From contig CAUYUJ010019261.1 of the NCBI GenBank assembly GCA_963575745.1, forward strand, positions 20,001-84,000: 64,000 nt of DNA, read 5' to 3'. The DNA comes from Prorocentrum cordatum. Taxonomy: Eukaryota > Sar > Dinophyceae > Prorocentrales > Prorocentraceae. The notes beneath the pieces were generated by a model. It was not told where the DNA came from. It did not search any database and worked only from the letters and a program-made list of their open reading frames with translations. Shown one piece after another: positions 1-64,000 of the stretch (the first letter of the stretch is position 1; each line of letters begins with the position of its first letter). Made by a program: the position numbers and the translations under genes.

Positions 1-69
1 TGGTGGTGGTGGTGATGATCATGATGATGGTGGTGGTTGCTGTGGTGATGATAATGATGATGATGCTGC

Positions 70-120
<51 letters not shown>

Positions 121-170
121 CCACGGTGGTGATGGTGATGGTGATGGTGACGGTGATGTTGACGATCAGC
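1..170. repeat. GAT/GGT trinucleotide array
   Basis: Nearly pure three-base repeats of GAT with GGT, GCT and GAC variants run from the window edge almost to the first exon. The array keeps a long methionine/valine reading frame open, but this is a by-product of the period of three. It is probably the 3' end of an intron that starts left of the window. Confidence 0.9.
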
Positions 171-206
171 AGCGTCGGCGGCGGCGGCGGTGGTGCGCTG
201 CCCGAG

Positions 207-51510
<51,304 letters not shown>

Positions 51511-51991
51511 GCCCCGAGGGGGAGGGGGAGGATGGGGAGGATGACGGGGCGGAGGAGGAGGGGTAGGAGTGAAACGGGGGATAAGGAGTCGAGGGGTTCA
51601 AAGGGAGGCGGCTGCGCGAGGGGTTTCGGCGTGAGTTCGGACTGTTTCTGTGCAAAACTCTGCTCTGTGTCGTCCTCCTCTCCTCCTCCTCGCCCTCATC
51701 CTCTCTCCTCTCCTCTCTTCCTCCTCCTCACTCCTCCTCCTACTCTCTCCATCCTACATCTACCCTCCTGCTCAACCTCTCGCCTTTTTTTTTTTTTTCT
51801 CAGCGCCCCCCCCCAGAAAAAATAAATCGAAAAAAATAATGGTTTTTTTTTTTTTTTTTTTTTGTTTTTCGGGTGCGGGTGGGGGGGGGGCGCCAGGAGA
51901 AAAAAAAGAAGGAATGCGACGTGACCACATCTGCCCTCCCCCTAGAAGGATTCCTATTGGACGCCCCCATAAGAAGGATTCACAGTAAAAT

Positions 51992-52108
51992 CCTCGACAG
52001 AAGGGTTCCTATCGAAACCCTCGACTGAATGATTTCTACCGAAATCCTCCACATGTGGATTCCTACTGAAACCCTCCACTGAATGATTCCTACTGAAATC
52101 CTCGAATG
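51992..52108. repeat. 27-base tandem repeat, four copies
   Basis: Units begin CCTCGACTGAATGATTYCTA and repeat at 51992, 52019, 52046, 52073 and (partial) 52100. The last runs into the hexamer array. Confidence 0.85.
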
Positions 52109-54480
52109 GCAATGGCAATGGCAATGGCAATGGTAATGGTAATGGTAATGGTACTGGTAATGGTACTGGTAATGGTTACGGTAATGATCGTGGTAACGGG
52201 GTAGCGAGGCAATGACAATGCCAATGGCAACGGTAATGGTAATGGTAATGGCAATGGCAATGGCAATGGGAATGGCAATGACAATGGCAATGGCAATGGC
52301 AATGGTAATGGCCATGGCAATGGTAATGGTAATGGTAAGGGTAGAGGTAAAGGTAGAGTTAAAGGTAATGGTAATGGTAATGGTAATGGTACTGGCAATG
52401 GCAGTGGTAATGGTAATGGTAATGGGAATGGGAATGGAAGTGGGAATGGGAACGGGAACGGGAATGGAAATGATAGTGGTAGTGGTAATGGTAATGGCAC
52501 TGGTAATGGTAATGGTTCTGGAAATTGTAATAGTATTGGGAATGGGAATGAGAATGGGAATTCTAATGGTAATGGCAGCGGTAGCATCATGGTAATGGGA
52601 ATGGGAGTGGAAATGGTACTGGCAAGGGTAATGGTAGTGACGAATGGCAATGGCAATGGTGATGGTAATGGTAATGGTAATGACAGAGGTAATGGTACTG
52701 GTACTGGTAATGGTAACGGTAAAGGTAATGGTAAGGGGGTAGCGATTGGCAATGGCAATGACAATGGCAACGGTAATGGTAATGGCAATGGCAATGAGAT
52801 TGGCAATGGCAATGACAATGATAATGGCCATGGCAATGGCAATGGTAAGTGTAATGATAATGGCAATGGTAATGGGAATTGGAACGGGAATGGGAATGTG
52901 AATGGGAATAGAAACGGGAACGGGAATGGAAATGGTAGTGGTAGTGGTAACGGAAATGGGAATGGTAAGGGTAAGGGTAAAGGTAAAGGTAGAGGTAAAG
53001 GTAATGGTAATGGAAATGATAGTGATAATGGTAATGGTAATGGTCATGAGAATGGGAATGGTAATGGAAATGGTACTGGCAATGGTAATGGTAGTGGCTA
53101 ATGGCAATGGCAATGGCAATGCGAATGGTAATGGTAATGACAGAAGTAATGGTAATGGTACTGGTAATGGTAACGGTAATGATAGTGGTAACGGGGTGGC
53201 GACTGGCAATGGCAATGACAATGACAACGGCAACGGTAATGGCAATGGCAATGACAATGGCAATGGCAATGGCAATGGCAATGGCAATGGTAATGGCCAT
53301 GGCCATGGCAATGGCAATGGCAATGGTAATGGTAATGGCAATGGTAATGTGAATGGGAATGGGAACGGGAATGGGAATGTGAATGGGAATGGGAACGGGC
53401 ATGGAAATGGCAGTGGTAGTGGTAACGGAAATTGGAATGGTAAGGGTAAGGGTAAATGTAAAGGTAGAGGTAAAGGTAATGGTAATGGTAATGGCAATGG
53501 CAGTTGTAATGGTAATGGTAATGGTAATGGTAATGGTATTGGGAATGGGAATGTTAATCGGAATGGTAATGGTACTGGCAACGGTAATGGTAGTGGCGAA
53601 GGGCAATGGCAATGGCAATGGTAATGGTAATGGTAGTGGCGAATGGCAATGGTAATGGTAGTGGCGAATAGCAATGGCAATGGCAATGGTAATGGTAATG
53701 GCAATGACAGTGGTAATGATAATGGTACTGGGAATGGTAATGCTGACGATAACGGTAATGGTAATGGTTATGGCAATGGTAACGGGGTAGCGATTGGCAA
53801 TGGTAATGGGAATGGCAACGGCAACGGCAATGGCAATAGCAATGGCCATGGCAATGGTAATGGTCATGGTCATGGTCATGGTCATGGTAATGGTAATGGT
53901 AATGGTAATGGTAATGGTAATGGTAATGGGAATGGGAATTGGAATCGTAGTAGTATTTGGAACGGGAACGGGAATGGAAATGGTAGTGGTAGTGGGAAAG
54001 ATAATGGCAATGGTAACGGAAATGGTACTGGTAACGGTAATGGTAATGGCAATGATGATGGGAATGGGAATTGTAATGGTGATGGCAGCGGTAATGGTAA
54101 TGGTAATGGCAATTGTGTTGGTAATGCTAATGATAATGGCAATGGTAATGGTGGTGGCGAATGGTAATGGTAATGGGAATGGTAATGGTAATGGTAACGG
54201 TAATGGTAACGGGGTGGCTACTGGCAATGGCAATACCATGGCAATGGCAACGGCACTGGCAATGGCAATGGCAATGATAATGGCAATTGTAATGGCAATG
54301 GTAATGGCACTGGCAATTGTAATGGCAATGGTAATGGTAATGGTAATGGTACAGGTAAAGGTAAAGATAAAGGTAAAGGTAATGGTAATGGTAACGGTAA
54401 TGTGAATGGGAATGGGAATTGGGATGGGAATGGGAATGGTAATGGTAATGGTATTGGGAATGGGAATGGAATGGGAATGG
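52105..54480. repeat. GGTAAT/GGCAAT hexamer array, about 2.4 kb
   Basis: Six-base units GGTAAT, GGCAAT and GGGAAT with occasional GGTACT or GGTAGT. Several breaks with TAGCGANTGGCAATGGCAATG-like restarts (near 52200, 52740, 53200, 53790, 54210) show a higher-order unit of roughly 430-590 bases. It ends in a (GA)n run at 54490-54520. All frames give Gly/Asn or Met repeats, not genes. Confidence 0.93.
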
Positions 54481-54616
54481 GAGTGGGAGAGATTGAGAGA
54501 GAGAGAGAGAGAGAGAGAAATCGAGAAAGGAAACATCAGCATAATGATGAGGAACAAACTGAAATATCGTAAATTTTCGTCTAAAACCCACAGCGACTCC
54601 ACAATCCCCCGGCCTC

Positions 54617-54765
54617 GACGAGGAGGAGGAGGAGGAGGAGGAGGAGGAGGAGGAGGAGGAGGAGGAGGAGGAGGAGGAGGAGGGGGATAAGATGGGGGAG
54701 GATGGGGAAGAGGAGGAGGGGGAGGAGGAGGAGGAGGAGGAGGAGGAGGAGGAGGAGGAAAAAAA
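54617..54765. repeat. GGA array
   Basis: Pure (GGA)n with a short GGGATAAGATGGG break near 54682. Confidence 0.92.
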
Positions 54766-54826
54766 ATGGCCTGGCGAAAGGCCCAACCATGTGCAGTTCT
54801 GAATACCGCAATTGTGAATATCTTCT

Positions 54827-55082
54827 TCGGTGGCGCTCCCTATGGGGCCACGAAGCGCTGTACTGGGTGGGTGAAACGCAGGGAGCAAGGGCTGTGCTGG
54901 GCGGTGGCGGACGCATGCGGGCGGTGCCATTGGGACCTTCGGTGGAGCCCCCTTATGGGGCCACGAAGCGTTGTACTGGGTGGGTGAAACGCAGAGAGCA
55001 AGGGCCGTGTTGGGTGGTGGCGGACGCATGCGGGCGGTGCCACTGGGACCTTCGGTGGAGCCCCCTACGGGGTCACGAAGCG
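54827..55082. repeat. 112-113-base tandem repeat, 2.2 copies
   Basis: TCGGTGGMGC starts at 54827, 54939 and 55052. Units share GGGGCCACGAAGCG-TGTACT and GGCGGACGCATGCGGGCGGT. The third is cut after CACGAAGCGAT by a GCCTCTTGG-type stretch. Confidence 0.88.
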
Positions 55083-55149
55083 ATCTTGGGGGCCTCTTGG
55101 GCCGTCTTGGGTCGTCGGAAAGCCGAGAAGAAGCATTATGCAATAATTT

Positions 55150-55306
55150 ATCTTTTTTTTTTTTTTTTTTTTTTTTGTTTTTTTTTTTTTTATTTTTTTT
55201 TTGTTTTATTTTTTTGTTTTTTTTTTTTTTTTTTTGTTTTTTTTTTTGTTTTTTGCTTGTTTTTTTTTTTTTTTTTTGTTTTTCTTTTTCTTTTTTGTTG
55301 TTTTTT

Positions 55307-55345
<39 letters not shown>

Positions 55346-55387
55346 TTTTTTTTGTTTTTTTTTTTTTTTTTTTTTGTTTTATTTTTT

Positions 55388-55419
<32 letters not shown>

Positions 55420-55433
55420 TTTTTTTTCTTTTT

Positions 55434-55485
<52 letters not shown>

Positions 55486-55490
55486 TTCAA
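55150..55490. repeat. T tract of about 340 bases
   Basis: Almost pure T with single G, C or A interruptions. It is much longer than a retrotransposed poly(A) tail and may partly be assembly error. Confidence 0.85.
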
Positions 55491-55504
55491 ACACTTAGGG
55501 AAAT

Positions 55505-56330
55505 TCAATGATTTTTGGCCTCTTAGGGCCGGCCTCTGAGGACACCTGTGGAGACGGCGCCGACGTCTTGGAGGCCTCTTGGGAGCCTCTTGGGCCGTTT
55601 TGGGCCATCTTGAGGCCATCTTAGGCCGTCTTGGGTGCATCTTGGGCCATCTTGGAGGCATTTTGGGGCCATCTTAGCCGTCTTGGAGGCCATTTTGGCC
55701 GTCTTGGAGGCCATCTTAGGCCATCTTGGAGCCGCTTGGAACGGAAAAAGCCTTTGCAACCATCTCTGGAAGATCTTTCGGTATCCTTCCGGGTGGCCGG
55801 CGGGACGGGCCGAAGCCCCAGGGGGAGTTCTTTTGGAAAAAGAACCAAAACCAAAACCGAGAGGATCCAGCACGCCAGGCACCCCTTTTATACATCAAAA
55901 GGGGGCGGCGGATACCTGGCAGCCTTGGGCCCATCCCGCCACCGTGCCTGGGTTGTGGGTATGAAGCCTATTGGATGTTCGTTGGCGTCTCGTGGGAGGC
56001 CTCTCGGGCCCTCTTGGAGGCTGTTTGGAGGCCTCTTGGGGGCCGTTTTGGGGCCTCTTTGGGGTCTCGTGGGAGCCCCTTTGGGTCCTTGTGGGGGCCT
56101 CTTGGGGGCCTCTTGGGGGCCTCCTGGGCGTCCCTTGGGGCCTCCTGGGGACCTCTTGGGGCGGAAGGCTCGGATTTTCCGTTCGTGTTCCCTCTCTTGG
56201 GCTCCTTTGGGGGCCGTCTTGGGGCCATCTTGGGTCGTCTTGGGGGCCTCTTGGGCCGTCTTGCGTCGCTCGTAGCCCGCCTTGGGGCCCTTTTGGAGGC
56301 CTCTTGGGTTTCGGGTGATTTATCTGCTCC
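55505..56330. repeat. GCCTCTTGG-type repeats, copies 5 and 6
   Basis: 55505-55745 holds CATCTTGGAGGCC / GGCCGTCTTGG units. 55925-56330 is the near copy of 1190-1620, including the edge ATCCCGCCACCGTGCCTGG, the AAGC-TATTGGATGTTCGTTGG string and the TGTTCCCTCTCTT spacer. 55745-55925 is unique. Confidence 0.8.
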
Positions 56331-56559
56331 TGGTGTTTCAAACGTTTTTTTTACAGTAGCAGCACATGGTTTTCATTGATTATCAGTGTTTTGATACAGA
56401 AAAATAGTTTTGAGATCAGACAGCCCCTGTATACTAGGAAGCCAATGTGGATCCCTGAGTACCATATGGTTCCACAGCCCCACAATTTTTTCTTAGGCCA
56501 TAAACAAACCGGCTTTGTGAAAACACATGACTCCCGCAATGTCATCACTGCTTAAGATT

Positions 56560-56749
56560 TTTGTCGTCGTCGTCGTCGTCGTCGTTGTCGTTGTCATTGT
56601 TGTTGTTGTGGTTGTGGCTGTGGTTGTGGTTGTGGTTGTGGTTGTGGTTGTGGTTGTGGTTGTGGTTGTGGTTGTTGTGGTTGTTGTGGTTGTTGTGGTT
56701 GTTATGGTTGTTGTGGTTGTTGTTGTTGTTGTTGTGGTTGTGGTTGTGG

Positions 56750-56784
<35 letters not shown>

Positions 56785-56785
56785 G
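56560..56785. repeat. GTC, GTTGTG and TTG runs
   Basis: (GTC)n, then (GGTTGT)n hexamers, then (TTG)n, joined to satellite module A. Confidence 0.93.
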
Positions 56786-58473
56786 AACATTATTAATTCT
56801 AAAGAATAATTATTGTTGGGACCCCTGGTGCACGGCCCCCCTGCGCCGCCTAGGCCGCAGCTACATTTTCATCATTTTCGTGAGGTAGCCTCAGGTAATT
56901 CGATGTGATCAAGATCCGGTTGTTTTGTTCCCCCCGCTTTCCCTTGCAAAAAACACTATAAAATGACATTTCTTGTTCTAATATAATCAAATTTCAAGAA
57001 TCCCTTGCAAAAAATAAGGTAAAGTGGACATTCGCGCGCGCAAGACGAAATCCTTCCAAAAGCTTAGTGTTCGGAGCGATTTTAACATAAAAACATCAAA
57101 AAACAATGGTTTTTCAACAAACAAATGTCAAAATCTCATCCCGCGCGCTCTTGCGGATTCGTAGGAAACCCAACACTTTTTAAACATTTCTGTCAAACGG
57201 GCTTTTGCGAGCAACTTTTTCGAACTTCTGCGACAACGGTTGCGCACCTGCCAGGGCCATCATCCCTGTCAAATAATACCATGCGGGACAGATTCGTTTT
57301 TTCTTCGCGCGCGCACGCCGAAATCTCCAAAAACCATTGGGTTCTTAAGAATTTTACCACCGCGCATCATAAATACCGATCGAGTAGGTCCTCGAAAAAA
57401 ACAGTGCACGACTTTTAAAATTTTCCCACCGCGACGCGCTGGGCGCCAGTTCTGTGGGTGTGTACCCCACGCCAGTGTAGTAGCCACGGTCGTTCGCACG
57501 CCACGAAGTGAAGTGTCCCAACGTCATAGGGCGGGAAGCTGGGTTTGGGTGGTCGCGAAGAGTCGTTTGGATATTTGGTAGAGCTTGTAATGCCCCCCCA
57601 CGAAGTGGGGGTATTGCATGGTGTCGTATGAAAACCCTGGCACTGGGGAGAACACCACGCGTTCGGGTAAAATGATTGTTGTTGTTGTTGTTGCTGTTGT
57701 TGTTTGTTGATTGTCCCATTATTATTTCTAAGGATAATAACGCTGTTGGGGCCTGGGCACGACACCCGCCGGCCTAGGCCGCAGCCTCATTTTCATCATT
57801 TCCATGAGGAAGTCATGTTCAGGCAAAAGGGTTGGCGGCGCCCGGTTGTGTTGTTACGATCGGTTTTCCCTTGCAAAACATAAGCTAAAGTGGACATTTC
57901 TTGTTCTAACATAACCAAACTTCAAGAATCCCTTGCAAAAAATAAGGTAAAGTGGACATTCGCGCGCGCAAGACGAAATCCTTCCCAAACCTTAGTTTTC
58001 GTAGCGATTTTAACATAAAAACATCAAAAAACCAATGATTTTTCAACAAAAAAATTGTCAAAATTTCATCCCGCGCGCTCTTGCGGATTCGTAGGAAACC
58101 CAACACTTTTTAATCATTTCTGTCAAACGGGCTTTTGCGAGCAACTTTTTCGAACTTCTGCAACAACGGTTGCGCACCTGCCAGGGCCATCATCCCTGTC
58201 AAATAATACCATGCGGGACACATTCGTTTTTTCTTCGCGCGCGCACGCCGTCGTCGTCGGCCGCGGGGCCCTGAATAGTAGCCACGGTCGTCCGCATGCC
58301 ACGAAGTGAAGTGTCCGAACGTCATAGGGCGGGAAGCTGGGTGTGGGTGGTGGCGAAGAGTCGTTTGAAATTTGGTAGAGCTTGAACCGGCCCCCCCACA
58401 AAGTGGGGGTATTGCCCGCCTCCTATGAAAACCCTGGCACTGGTGAGAACGGTGTGTCCCCACGTGCTAGTAT

Positions 58474-58565
<92 letters not shown>

Positions 58566-58566
58566 C

Positions 58567-58613
<47 letters not shown>

Positions 58614-58618
58614 GAACA
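56786..58618. repeat. satellite modules A and B, two rounds
   Basis: Module A (56790-57300 and 57715-58250; third copy 61475-62040): AAGAATAATTATTGTTGGG, CCTAGGCCGCAGC, CCCTTGCAAAA, GGTAAAGTGGACATTCGCGC. Module B (57470-57715 and 58270-58618; third copy 62190-62450): AGTAGCCACGGTCGT, GCGGGAAGCTGGG, a CCCCCAC-loop-GTGGGGG hairpin, AAAACCCTGGCACTGG, then (TTG)n. No coding is conserved between copies. Confidence 0.85.

Positions 58619-64000
<5,382 letters not shown>

Noticed and set aside
51511-51650. Continuation of exon i as a Cys-containing C-terminal tail
   Set aside because: The frame gives Arg/Gly-rich then Ser/Pro-rich simple sequence without a terminal CC or CxC, and runs into C/T and T arrays.
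52105-54480. Gly/Asn and Met-rich ORFs of 100 to 670 codons in the hexamer array
   Set aside because: All six frames are open because the unit is six bases without stops. No sign of a gene.

Overview
The window reads as nuclear DNA of a dinoflagellate with a very large genome. The evidence is splice sites of the dinoflagellate type (GT, GC or GA donors with an AG|G acceptor), retroelement relics whose reverse transcriptase, RNase H and zinc-ribbon pieces resemble those common in Symbiodiniaceae and relatives, extreme gene sparsity, and huge trinucleotide arrays. The species cannot be fixed from the sequence. A lineage with long introns, such as Prorocentrum, is only a guess. A run of exactly 100 N (20948-21047) shows this is a draft scaffold.

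The one host gene I can support is a Rab11-type small GTPase on the + strand. It is cut into very small exons of 27 to 72 bases: 207-278, 3785-3811, 11650-11688, 30299-30370, 38533-38574, 45167-45214, 48944-49000, 50357-50410 and 51472-51510. Read in order they give a collinear Rab core: switch I IGVEF, then WDTAGQ, ERYRAITSA, GALLVYD, IVIML, NKFD, the ASA base-binding motif and the last helix. All proposed introns fall between codons. About 450 coding bases lie in about 51.3 kb. The P-loop exon(s) lie left of the window. The prenylated C-terminus was not found and probably lies further right.

Almost everything else is intron. Intron 1 (279-3784) and intron 2 (3812-11649) hold microsatellites, foldback elements, an octamer array and two retroelement relics. 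Intron 3 (11689-30298) holds a helicase fragment, long GAT and GGA arrays, an RNase H/zinc-ribbon relic, the assembly gap and a nearly intact tyrosine-recombinase retrotransposon (21734-29629). That element has 568-base direct repeats, a 153-base minisatellite, a gag-like ORF joined in frame across one TGA to an RT-RNase H ORF, and a separate tyrosine recombinase ORF. Intron 4 (30371-38532) has a 190-base MITE, a palindrome cluster and minus-strand LINE relics. Intron 5 (38575-45166) has GT and GAT arrays and a plus-strand LINE relic with an endonuclease domain. Introns 6 to 8 hold an inverted tandem-repeat block, foldback elements and purine arrays. From 51511 to the end (intron 9, open to the right) there is no recognisable gene, only a 2.4-kb GGTAAT/GGCAAT array, long T tracts and a modular satellite cluster (56.8-64 kb).

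The functional content is therefore one membrane-traffic GTPase gene serving as host to mobile and simple-sequence DNA. The retrotransposon is the only other unit that looks capable of coding for complete proteins. I saw no tRNA, rRNA, spliced-leader gene, CRISPR array or bacterial-type operon.
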